A program made the translations under genes and the position numbers. Source: Candidatus Acetatifactor stercoripullorum (GTDB lineage Bacteria > Bacillota > Clostridia > Lachnospirales > Lachnospiraceae). From it: DNA of 45,327 bases. The stretch covers positions 1 to 45,327 of the forward strand of contig DXGH01000017.1 of NCBI GenBank assembly GCA_019114005.1, given 5' to 3'. Of the stretch, positions 33,282-41,097 are shown piece after piece. The notes beneath the pieces are model-generated. The model did not search any database, had not been told where the DNA came from, and was given only the letters and a program-made list of their open reading frames with translations. Numbering within the stretch: the first letter of the stretch is position 1; each line of letters begins with the position of its first letter.

Positions 33282-34169
33282 TTAAAGCTCCAGCCCTTCA
33301 AAAAAGTCCCCATACCCCAGCTTTTCTTCCTTCCAGCGCATAAAATAGGCCTTCATCTCCGGCTTGTCTTCTCCGATATCCGCCACAACAGCCTGAAAAT
33401 TTTCTTCCGTAAGACAGCCCAGCTGCGCAAAGAGACTATAATATTCCCTGTCATTTCCATGCTCCAAAAGCACCACCTGCCAGGTCTCATCGCTCTCGCA
33501 GCCCTTTGTATGCTCTGCAAGATACCTCTCCAGCTTTTCCCTGCGTTCATCAGACAAGCCTGTAGGGCAAAGCAGACGCAAGGTACAAAGGCGTACCTTT
33601 TTCTTTCTCTTTTCCCTGAGAAAAGCCTCAAAATCCGTACTTCCGTAATCCTCCTCCCCACAGAGAACCTGTTTTGCATACCCCTCTGCATCCGGCGAAT
33701 ACAGCAGGGAAAAAAGCTTCTGATCCCATTTGTCCAGCCATTCGCCGCTTCCTGCCTCAGAAATATCCAGCAGATAATATGCCTCAAGGGAGGTAACCGC
33801 CGCCGCCAGCAGAAGGGAAATCTCCCGCCCGGCGCCCCGTGGGCTGATTTCCTTCAAATTACCGCACTCCAAAAAAGCCGATCTTCCAAAGGAGATGGAG
33901 CTGCGAGGCAGCGCAATCTCTCTTAAGCTATCGCAATAGGCAAAGGCCCAGTCCCCTACTTCCCTTATCGTATCCGGCAAAATTACTTTTCTCAAATTCT
34001 TTTTACTCAAAAAGGCTCTCTTGTGTATGATCTCCACCGGCAGATTCTCAATGCGCTCCGGCACGCTCACCTGGCTTGCCCCGCCACCCAGGCCCGTGAC
34101 TGCAATTTTCCCATCTCGAATTTCATAATGCAGACTTCCGCCCGCAATTTCCAGCTCCTTTTCCTGCAT
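33282..34169 (-). CDS. BspA-type leucine-rich-repeat protein, third gene of a VWA-MoxR operon
   Basis: A 295-aa protein. Residues about 10-115 form a degenerate LRR_5/BspA-like domain (FLSKKNLRKVILPDTIREVGDWAFAYCDSLREIALP is the visible repeat spacing of about 23). The C-terminal 180 residues are helical and charged (KLFSLLYSPDAEGYAKQVL, DERREKLERYLAEH) with no domain I recognise. There is no signal peptide, so it is presumably cytoplasmic, unlike surface BspA proteins. It starts 10 bp after the MoxR-type ATPase gene with a GGGAGGG ribosome binding site, so it belongs to the same transcript. It could be the target-recognition or substrate component of the ATPase/VWA pair. Confidence 0.8.
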   Translation of the reverse strand: MQEKELEIAGGSLHYEIRDGKIAVTGLGGGASQVSVPERIENLPVEIIHKRAFLSKKNLRKVILPDTIREVGDWAFAYCDSLREIALPRSSISFGRSAFLECGNLKEISPRGAGREISLLLAAAVTSLEAYYLLDISEAGSGEWLDKWDQKLFSLLYSPDAEGYAKQVLCGEEDYGSTDFEAFLREKRKKKVRLCTLRLLCPTGLSDERREKLERYLAEHTKGCESDETWQVVLLEHGNDREYYSLFAQLGCLTEENFQAVVADIGEDKPEMKAYFMRWKEEKLGYGDFFEGLEL

Positions 34170-34179
34170 TTTCCCTCCC

Positions 34180-35697
34180 TTAATCCAGCTTTAAATCCGC
34201 TATCCGGGCTTTTATCTCCTCTTTCCTTTCGTCCAGCAAAAGGGCCTCGTTATGCCTTTGATAATCCGGGCTGGGAAATGCCGCAAGAAACTGTGCGCTG
34301 TGGCTGTTAACCGTCAGTTCCGTCACCAGAATCAGCATTTCATTGCCTTGTCCAAAGGCTTCCTCTGCAAAGGCAAACAGCTCATGAAGCTCCTTCTGGA
34401 TTCTTTCCGATTCCTTTTTGGCCCTGGCAACCTTTTTGTCATACTTTTCCTTCACAAGCACAAAGGCCTCCCTGCCGGAGGGGTAATCCCCAACATACAG
34501 TTCCTTTCTGCACTCCTCCAAAAACCGGATCACGCTTCTGTGCTTCTTTTTCTCTTCATCGGAAAGAGAGTTGGCCAGCTTCAGATTTTCCAAAAGCTTT
34601 TTTCTCCCCTGGGCTAGTCTGTCCAGCTCTCCCAGTACCTGCTCTGTGTACGCTTCCTGCGCCATAGCTTTTACTGCCTTCAAAGAGCCTTGCAGCTGTG
34701 TCAGGCAGGAAAGCTCCTCCATACATTCCTTCATGTCCGCCAAAATCTTATCCAAAAGCATCCCAAGCAAGGAAAGCCTCTCGTCAAAGGGCGCTGCCTT
34801 GGCTCTGGAAATAGCCTGCACAGAGGCCTGTCCGTTTAGAATCTCTTCAATGCGGTAATCCTTTTTGTATTTGCAGTACAAATCATAATAAGCACAAAAT
34901 TCCTTCACGATCTTATCGTTCCGCAGATACTGTCCCACCAGGGTTTCATCTGCCGTCAGCGCCTCATCCTCATAGAGATAAAGAATCTCGGACAAATCCT
35001 CCCAGCCTCTGGCCGTGACGTAGCTGCGCCCCTTTGTGGTCATTTCCATGCAGTAAAAATGCTCTTTTTTCAAATCCAGATAATTGATAATGGCATTATG
35101 AATACGCCGCTCCAGCGCATATTCCTTCCAAATGCGGTACTCGGGCTCCACTTCCAGAACCTTTAGACGATCCATGGTGACCACGTCAAACTCCCGTACG
35201 GATTTATTGTACTCCGGAGGATTGCCCGCCGTAACGATCACCCAGCCCTCCGGCACTGCGTGACGGCCAAACACCTTATACTGCAGAAACTGCAGCATGG
35301 AGGGAGCAAGGGTCTCGGAGACACAGTTGATTTCATCCAAAAATAAAATCCCCTCCTTTATGCCGCTTTCCTCCATGGTGTCATAAATGGAAGCAATGAT
35401 CTCGCTCATGGTGTACTCCGACACGCTGTACTCTTTTCCGCCATAGGTTTTCTTTGTAATAAAAGGCAGCCCCAGAGCCGACTGGCGAGTGTGGTGTGTC
35501 ATGGAATAGGAAACCAGTGCAATTCCCATTTCCTGAGCAATCTGTTCCATCACAGCCGTTTTCCCGATACCGGGCGCTCCCAGCAGAAAGATAGGGCGCT
35601 GGCACACCACCGGCACCCGGTACTCCCCGAATTCATCCTTCTTCAGATACAAATTCACAGCATTTTTAATATATTCCTTCGCCTGTTTAATGTTCAC
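34180..35697 (-). CDS. MoxR-type AAA+ ATPase with C-terminal coiled-coil extension
   Basis: A 505-aa cytoplasmic ATPase. Walker A GAPGIGKT (40-47), Walker B ILFLDEIN (about 117-124), and sensor 1 in TAGNPPEYN (about 157-165) are intact, with an arginine-rich lid region in VVTMDRLKVLEVE. It is of the AAA_5 / MoxR class, ring-forming chaperones that remodel partners together with a VWA-domain protein. Beyond the ATPase core (about 1-270) the protein carries a long helical/coiled-coil extension (about 290-505, many Glu/Lys/Leu). It overlaps the VWA gene by 4 bp (ATGA), so the two are translationally coupled. Confidence 0.9.
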   Translation of the reverse strand: MNIKQAKEYIKNAVNLYLKKDEFGEYRVPVVCQRPIFLLGAPGIGKTAVMEQIAQEMGIALVSYSMTHHTRQSALGLPFITKKTYGGKEYSVSEYTMSEIIASIYDTMEESGIKEGILFLDEINCVSETLAPSMLQFLQYKVFGRHAVPEGWVIVTAGNPPEYNKSVREFDVVTMDRLKVLEVEPEYRIWKEYALERRIHNAIINYLDLKKEHFYCMEMTTKGRSYVTARGWEDLSEILYLYEDEALTADETLVGQYLRNDKIVKEFCAYYDLYCKYKKDYRIEEILNGQASVQAISRAKAAPFDERLSLLGMLLDKILADMKECMEELSCLTQLQGSLKAVKAMAQEAYTEQVLGELDRLAQGRKKLLENLKLANSLSDEEKKKHRSVIRFLEECRKELYVGDYPSGREAFVLVKEKYDKKVARAKKESERIQKELHELFAFAEEAFGQGNEMLILVTELTVNSHSAQFLAAFPSPDYQRHNEALLLDERKEEIKARIADLKLD

Positions 35698-36983
35698 GCT
35701 TCTTCCTCCAGCTCTTCACTTTCCAAAACCACCTTCATGCTCCAGGGCGGCACCGGCGCACGGTGCTCGTCCTCGTCCAGGAAAGCAAAAATCACTTCAT
35801 AATCCGGCATTCTTTCAGGATAAATCCCGTAACCGTCCGTAAAATAGATAAGCCCTTTCAGGTTTTCAAACTCCCCCTGGGCTTTCAGTTGTTCCACATA
35901 GGAAAAGACAGGCCTGAAATCCGTGGCCCCAAACCCATTCAGCTTTCCATAACGCAAGAATGTGTCAAAATCGTCATCATTGGTTATTTTGGTATCGCTT
36001 TGCACCTCGTTGTCACACTGAATAATGTGCACATTGATTTTGTGAAAGAAATTTTCACTTCCCTTCAGGAGAGAATAGGTTTTCTGCAAAAAAGCCTTTA
36101 CCAGAGGGCCTCTGCAGGAAGCCGAGGTGTCTATGGCTATGACAAATTCTCTTACCTTGTTGGTCTCCTTATATTCCAAAGGCTCGATCAGGGGCAGATT
36201 GCCGTAATGTTCAAGACCATAAGTATAATAAACGTAATCAAACTCCTCATCATTTACCGTGATATCCTCTCCCATCACCGTAAACCTTCGCAGAATATCG
36301 CTGTAATCATAGCGCTCCTTTGTGACCTCCTCCAGATTCTTCTCAAGACTCTGGGCGCCGGAGCGGGCTTTTGTAAAGGATTTCAGGTCAGCCTTGATCC
36401 GCTCACTGATTTTCTTCCACTGCTCCAGAGAAATCTCCAGCTCCTCCCTGGGCTTCCATAGAGTATGCACATCCTTAAAAAACAGGTCCCTTAACTCCTC
36501 CTGTTCCCTCTGGGCGGGGGGATTCTTTCGAAAATAACGGTAAATCCTCTCTGCTGTCAGAGAACCTATCTCTTCCCGCAAAAACCGCAGTTTCCTTCCC
36601 TCCTCCTCATCCTGCTCTAATGCCGCGCCTGCAATTCCCATTTCCAGAATCACATTTTCCACTGCAATGTCCGCAGCCAGGTCCCAGAGCCCTGTATCCA
36701 GCTTGTCATACTGAAAGCTATGGAAAAAAACACAGTGAAGCAGCATATGGAGGCTGCATCTGGTCACCAGCCTCGAGTCCTTCTGGTAGCACTTTAACAC
36801 AAACACCGGGTCGTAAAAACACGCAGACCCATCCGTTGCCAGACAGCCAGTCTGAGGCATCTGCCTGTAGGCAAGCCTGGCCAGGGCTGTGTCAAAAAAT
36901 CTCAAATGAATCAGAATATCGTCATGGGCAAGCTTCATAATCCTTTCGGCAAGCTCTGAAATCTTTTTGCTGTCCCCTTCCAT
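35694..36983 (-). CDS. DUF2201-like / VWA domain protein, partner of the MoxR ATPase
   Basis: A 429-aa protein. The N-terminal half resembles the DUF2201 putative metallopeptidase region (about 1-130). It has the spaced histidines H79-MLL-H83 and H88, where family members I recall have an HExxH-like motif; the glutamate is missing here, so peptidase activity is doubtful. The C-terminal VWA domain has an intact MIDAS metal site: D285-T-S287-A-S289, T354-D355 (GATDF) and YFTDG (about 380-384). It may hold metal and bind the target or bridge to the ATPase. First gene of the three-gene operon; AAGGAGG sits 5 bp before the ATG. Confidence 0.85.
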   Translation of the reverse strand: MEGDSKKISELAERIMKLAHDDILIHLRFFDTALARLAYRQMPQTGCLATDGSACFYDPVFVLKCYQKDSRLVTRCSLHMLLHCVFFHSFQYDKLDTGLWDLAADIAVENVILEMGIAGAALEQDEEEGRKLRFLREEIGSLTAERIYRYFRKNPPAQREQEELRDLFFKDVHTLWKPREELEISLEQWKKISERIKADLKSFTKARSGAQSLEKNLEEVTKERYDYSDILRRFTVMGEDITVNDEEFDYVYYTYGLEHYGNLPLIEPLEYKETNKVREFVIAIDTSASCRGPLVKAFLQKTYSLLKGSENFFHKINVHIIQCDNEVQSDTKITNDDDFDTFLRYGKLNGFGATDFRPVFSYVEQLKAQGEFENLKGLIYFTDGYGIYPERMPDYEVIFAFLDEDEHRAPVPPWSMKVVLESEELEEEA

Positions 36984-37009
36984 GCAGGCCTCCTTCTCTT
37001 TGTTGTTTC

Positions 37010-37018
37010 AGTATAGCA
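37010..37018 (-). promoter_or_regulatory. Extended -10 promoter of the VWA-MoxR-LRR operon
   Basis: TGC-TATACT on the minus strand, about 25 bp before the ribosome binding site; no good -35 is seen. Confidence 0.5.
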
Positions 37019-37047
37019 TACTTTTCCCCACACCGCATCCCGCATTT

Positions 37048-38169
37048 TTAAGCCAGAATAAGCGCTGCGCCTGTCAGAACCGCCAGAAACAACAGATTCC
37101 ACACCGTAAAGGTTTTCAAAAACACTCCCTTTTTATCCGGATATTCCTTTACAAAAAATTTAAAGGAAATCAAGCTGGCAAGCGAGGCAATCAGCGTTCC
37201 CAGACCTCCAAGATTCACTGCTGTGATCAGCGTCTCATAATTTTCTGTAAATCCAGACAACAGGATTGCCGCCGGCACATTGCTGATTACCTGGCTGGCA
37301 AGAATGCCCGCCCACAGCTCCTGTCCGTCCACCAGGGAAATCAAAAGACTGTTGATCCAGGGAATTCTCTTCATATTTCCGATAAAGATGAAAAAACAAA
37401 GAAAGGTGAGCAAAAGAAAGTAATCCACCGAGAGAAACACCTTCCTGTTTACCACAAGCACAGCCAAGGCCACACAGACAAGAACCGGCTCGTAAGGCAG
37501 AATGCGAAGCACTACAAGCATACACAAAATCAGCAGCAAAAGAAACGAAATCAAGGAAAGGAACCAGCGTGAATCCTTTCTTTTTTCCTCTTTCTCCATT
37601 CCAGTCTTTCCAATGGCTTCTCCGCGCTCTGACAAAAGGATTCCTAAAAGCATAACCAGAGACAGTCCTGCATAGGGAAGCACACACCGGCCAAACTGCG
37701 CCGCTGTAAGCCCTGAGATGGAATATAAGTAAAGGTTCTGAGGGTTTCCTATGGGCGTAGCCATGCTCCCCAGATTTGCAGCGATGGTTTCCAGCACAAC
37801 CACCTTTAAAACCCTCTCCTGCCTTTGAATCATACGAAACACCAGGATGGTAAAGGGCACAAAGGTAATCAGCGCCACATCATTTGTAATCACCATGCTG
37901 CAGAAAAAGCATAAAAACACCAGCGCGGAGGAAAGCCCCCGCAGACTCCCCACCCTTTTTAAAAGCGCCTGCCCCAATATGGTAAACACCCCAAGAGACT
38001 GAAAGCCGGACACAATGGTCATCAGACAAAACAAAAGCGCCAGCGTCCGGTAGTCCGGATAAGCCAGATAGGCAGCGTCCGGCAAAACTGCCACGCAGGA
38101 TATAACGGCAAGAAGAAACGAGATGCAAAAAACAGTTTCTTTTTTGAAAAAATTTTTAATTCGAATCAT
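37048..38169 (-). CDS. ArsB/CitM-type (ion transporter superfamily) anion permease
   Basis: A 373-aa membrane protein with about 10-11 hydrophobic segments. The two family reentrant-loop motifs are visible: FLCFFCSMVITNDVALITFVPF (about 90-110) and the repeat ASQVISNVPAAILLSGF (C-terminal half). ANLGSMATPIGNPQNLYLY is a clear ArsB/NhaD/CitM signature. It transports an inorganic or organic anion or drives Na+/H+ exchange; the substrate is not predictable. The start is uncertain: I use the ATG giving MIRIKNFFKKET. ATG at 38220 (MNSNVGG) and a longer frame at 38286 also exist, but the longest would include the stem-loop after spoIIID. None has a strong ribosome binding site. Confidence 0.85.
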   Translation of the reverse strand: MIRIKNFFKKETVFCISFLLAVISCVAVLPDAAYLAYPDYRTLALLFCLMTIVSGFQSLGVFTILGQALLKRVGSLRGLSSALVFLCFFCSMVITNDVALITFVPFTILVFRMIQRQERVLKVVVLETIAANLGSMATPIGNPQNLYLYSISGLTAAQFGRCVLPYAGLSLVMLLGILLSERGEAIGKTGMEKEEKRKDSRWFLSLISFLLLLILCMLVVLRILPYEPVLVCVALAVLVVNRKVFLSVDYFLLLTFLCFFIFIGNMKRIPWINSLLISLVDGQELWAGILASQVISNVPAAILLSGFTENYETLITAVNLGGLGTLIASLASLISFKFFVKEYPDKKGVFLKTFTVWNLLFLAVLTGAALILA

Positions 38170-38241
38170 TGGTATTTTGCTCTGCCGCCTTTCGTGCGGC
38201 CCTCCCACATTTGAATTCATTATATCTTCTGTTTTTAGGTA

Positions 38242-38279
38242 AATCAATACCGCCGTTACAAAAACGGCGGCTCTTGATT
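38242..38279 (-). terminator. Stem-loop after spoIIID
   Basis: Nested stem AATCAA..CCGCCGTT / AACGGCGG..TTGATT between spoIIID and the transporter. It lacks a clean T-run, so it may be an attenuator or mRNA-processing hairpin rather than a strong terminator. Confidence 0.5.
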
Positions 38280-38297
38280 CCGGCAATGAATATTCTG

Positions 38298-38573
38298 TTA
38301 TTTCCCTCCGTCATTACAGGCTGCCAGCCTGTGCTGGTATTTTTCCCTGGTGGCAAGACCTCCGCGGATATGGCGCTCAGATTTATTGATATCCAGTACT
38401 TTTCTGGCCTGTTTGGCAAGAGCCGGGTTGATCTGCATCAATCGGTCTGTAACGTCTTTATGTACAGTACTCTTGCTTACTCCAAAGGTCTTTGCCGTCT
38501 GCCTTACCGTGGCATTGTGGTCTATAATGTAATTGGCAATGGCCACTGCCCGTTCTTCAATATACTCCTTCAT
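38298..38573 (-). CDS. spoIIID: Stage III sporulation protein D (transcriptional regulator)
   Basis: Small DNA-binding regulator of the mother-cell sporulation programme, acting with sigma-E and preparing for sigma-K. The 91-aa protein begins MKEYIEERAVAIANYIIDHN. It has the expected helix-turn-helix TVRQTAKTFGVSKSTVHKDVTDRL (about 22-45), followed by LMQINPALAKQARKVLDINKSERHIRGG, the basic C-terminal DNA-contact segment. These match SpoIIID strongly. The ATG follows GGGGAG. Its presence shows the organism is a spore former or descends from one. Confidence 0.95.
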   Translation of the reverse strand: MKEYIEERAVAIANYIIDHNATVRQTAKTFGVSKSTVHKDVTDRLMQINPALAKQARKVLDINKSERHIRGGLATREKYQHRLAACNDGGK

Positions 38574-38598
38574 GGGCTCCCCTGAGAACGTTTTTTAC

Positions 38599-38627
38599 AT
38601 CTTATTAGGGGTTTTACAAAAATATGC
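38599..38627 (-). promoter_or_regulatory. Sigma-E-like promoter of spoIIID
   Basis: On the minus strand GCATATT (38621-38627) matches the sigma-E -35 pattern (K-M-ATATT). It is followed after 14 bp by AATAAGAT (38599-38606), which matches five of the eight -10 positions used (CATACAnT). spoIIID is a sigma-E target in Bacillus subtilis. Confidence 0.45.
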
Positions 38628-38656
38628 ACGCCCATTTCCAAGAAGTGGCCAGCCTG

Positions 38657-39631
38657 TCATTTATTTGCCGTCACAGCTTTAAGGCAGGTATTGATTTCCT
38701 CTCTGTTGGGCATTACCCGCAAGGCTCCCCGGCGCATGGTTACCAGAGACGCCGCCCCATTGGCAAACCGCAGCATCTGCTCCAGTTCCCCGTCTGTAAG
38801 CTTCAGGCTCCCCTTTTCCAGCACCTGATGAAGAATACAGCCCATAAAGGTGTCTCCCGCCCCTGTGGTGTCAACAGGATTCTCCTGTACAAAGGCCTTG
38901 ACACGAACCATCTTTTCCCCACAAAAGGCCATGCTTCCCGCCTTCCCCAGGGATACAAAAACCAGAGGAATGGCAAATTCGGACAAAATTTCCCTGGCTG
39001 CCGCCTCATGGTCTGCCTTTCCCGTAAGCCACTCCAGCTCGTTGTCCGCTATCTTTAGAATCTGGCATTGGCTCAGCCCATAAAGTATCTGTTTTCTGGC
39101 CTCTTTCTCCGTATCCCACAGCGGCAGTCTCAGATTCGGGTCAAAGGAAATCAAGGCCCCTGACTCCTTTGCCAGCCTGACCGCCTCCTTCGCAGCCTCC
39201 CTGGACGGAGAATCCGTAAGGGACAGGGAGCCAAAGTGAAAAATTTTTGCACTGCCAAGCAGCTCCTCTGGCAGCTCTTCCGTTCTCAGCATAATGTCTG
39301 CGCCAGGCTTTCGGTAAAAGGAAAAATCCCTGTCGCCGTCCGGCTTTCTGCCCACCACCGCAAGGGTAGTGGGAATCCTTTGGTCAAAGCGCAGTCCCTG
39401 GGAGGAAATCCCCGTTTCCTCCAGGGCATTTTTCAGTTGAAGGCCAAAGCCATCCGCTCCCACCTTGCCGATAAAAGCAGTCCTTCGGCCCAGCTTCTGC
39501 AGCATGGCGAGCACATTGCAGGGCGCGCCTCCGGGATTCGCCTCATATATGGGATTCCCCTGGGCGCTCATCCCATTTTGCGTAAAGTCGATCAGCAGTT
39601 CCCCCAATGCCACCACATCGTATCCGGTCAT
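38657..39631 (-). CDS. PfkB-family sugar kinase, probably fructokinase
   Basis: A 324-aa ribokinase-fold enzyme. Signatures: the N-terminal VVALGELLIDF and NPGGAPCNVLAMLQKLG (sugar-binding Gly pair), and the C-terminal ATP/anion-hole motif NPVDTTGAGDTFMGCILH (catalytic Asp in GAGD). Within the family it resembles fructokinases (YEANPGGAPCNVA-type) rather than ribokinases. Located directly after a GH32 beta-fructosidase gene with a 4-bp ATGA overlap, it very probably phosphorylates the fructose released. Last gene of the operon; no clear terminator is seen after it. Confidence 0.92.
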   Translation of the reverse strand: MTGYDVVALGELLIDFTQNGMSAQGNPIYEANPGGAPCNVLAMLQKLGRRTAFIGKVGADGFGLQLKNALEETGISSQGLRFDQRIPTTLAVVGRKPDGDRDFSFYRKPGADIMLRTEELPEELLGSAKIFHFGSLSLTDSPSREAAKEAVRLAKESGALISFDPNLRLPLWDTEKEARKQILYGLSQCQILKIADNELEWLTGKADHEAAAREILSEFAIPLVFVSLGKAGSMAFCGEKMVRVKAFVQENPVDTTGAGDTFMGCILHQVLEKGSLKLTDGELEQMLRFANGAASLVTMRRGALRVMPNREEINTCLKAVTANK

Positions 39632-41097
39632 TTTCCTACCTCGATTTCATATTTTTTCACATCCATATACGCCTTCCCACTGCAGGAAAAGATAATATCC
39701 TGAGCGGTCTGCGGGGTATAAATCAGAGAGGTCATCACATTTTCCCCCTCGTTTGCAAAAATTTCCACAGAATAACGGTCTAAAAGTATCCGCAGTCTCA
39801 ACTCATGGCTGGGGCTGTCCACCCGCATGCTGCGGCTGCAGAGCACATCCTTGGTAAGGCCGGAATGGGTTCTGTCGAAGGTCAATATCCCATCCTCTCT
39901 GTCATATATGATTTCGGAATAGTGCTTTTTGTCCGAGGCCAGCCTGATCCGGAATTTTCCGTACTCCTGCCCTTTGACTGCAAGCTCCAAGTCAACGCTT
40001 CTTCCCCTTACATTTTCTAAAATAGTCTCTTTTTCCACAGCTACATTGGAATAGGCGGCCTCATTTTTGCGGTATGCCTCCAGTTCCCGCACCGGCTTTT
40101 GAAGGATTCTTCCATTTCTCATTGTCAGCTCCCTGGGAATGGTCATCATGCCGGACCAAAGATGCTCTGTGGGATAAATGGGATTGTCCCAGGACTGCAT
40201 CCAGCCAATCATAATTCTTCTGCCGTCCTGAGACTGCATGGTCTGGGGCGCATAAAAATCCAGTCCATAGTCCACGCACTGTACCTCCTGCCTGCAAAAG
40301 CGTAGGGTTTCTTTGCAGTAGTCACCAATGAGAAACGCCACATTATTGCCATTGTGAAACAAAAGGCCGTCCGCCTGCATTTCCTGGGGAGAAATCATCA
40401 GCACCCTTTTACTGCCCATGGGAAAGAAATCAGGGCACTCCCACATTCTTCCCAGCTTGTTTTGGGATCGGTCCAAAATCGAACCGAAATTCCAGCTTTT
40501 CAGGTCGTCGGAATAAAACAAGACGATCTGCCCGCTGCCATCCCCATTTCTGCTTCCTGCCACCACATAGTATCTCCCATCCTCCTTCCAGATTTTGGGA
40601 TCTCTGAAATCCTCCCTGCTGCTCCCCGCAGGCAGAAGCTCTGCTGTGATGACGGGATTTTCCCTGGACTTTATATAATCCCTGCCGTCCCCTATGGCGA
40701 TGCACTGGTTCTGTCTGATTTTTTTCTCCCCGTTTTCTTCCGTATACTCCTCCACGCCTGTGTAGATCAAAACCTGTCTTTCCCCATCCTCCAGGGCGCT
40801 CCCTGAAAACACACCGGCGCCGTCATAGGTCTCATCCGGCGCAAGGGCGGCGGGAAGATATTTCCAGCACACAAAATCCGTACTGCTTGCATGGCCCCAG
40901 TGCATGGAATTCCATGCCGTCTCATAGGGATAATATTGGAAAAACAGATGATGCTCTCCTCTGAAATCAGAAAACCCGTTGGGATCATTGATCCAGCCTG
41001 TGGGCACTGAAAAATGAAACACCGGTCTTTCCTCCCAGGGAATTTTTACCACATTCTGACTCTCATATTCTCTCGCTTTATTCAACAATTCACTCAT
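39628..41097 (-). CDS. Glycoside hydrolase family 32 (beta-fructosidase / sucrose hydrolase)
   Basis: A 489-aa retaining beta-fructofuranosidase. The three GH32 catalytic motifs are intact: GWINDPNGF (nucleophile Asp), FRDPKI (transition-state Asp) and MWECPDFF (acid/base Glu). A five-blade propeller (about 30-340) is followed by a C-terminal beta-sandwich (about 350-489). There is no signal peptide, so it acts in the cytoplasm on imported sucrose, sucrose-6-phosphate or short fructo-oligosaccharides. The neighbouring uptake system is of the ABC type, which delivers unphosphorylated sugar; this favours sucrose or fructo-oligosaccharides over sucrose-6-phosphate. Its start overlaps the binding-protein stop by 4 bp. 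Confidence 0.93.
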   Translation of the reverse strand: MSELLNKAREYESQNVVKIPWEERPVFHFSVPTGWINDPNGFSDFRGEHHLFFQYYPYETAWNSMHWGHASSTDFVCWKYLPAALAPDETYDGAGVFSGSALEDGERQVLIYTGVEEYTEENGEKKIRQNQCIAIGDGRDYIKSRENPVITAELLPAGSSREDFRDPKIWKEDGRYYVVAGSRNGDGSGQIVLFYSDDLKSWNFGSILDRSQNKLGRMWECPDFFPMGSKRVLMISPQEMQADGLLFHNGNNVAFLIGDYCKETLRFCRQEVQCVDYGLDFYAPQTMQSQDGRRIMIGWMQSWDNPIYPTEHLWSGMMTIPRELTMRNGRILQKPVRELEAYRKNEAAYSNVAVEKETILENVRGRSVDLELAVKGQEYGKFRIRLASDKKHYSEIIYDREDGILTFDRTHSGLTKDVLCSRSMRVDSPSHELRLRILLDRYSVEIFANEGENVMTSLIYTPQTAQDIIFSCSGKAYMDVKKYEIEVGK

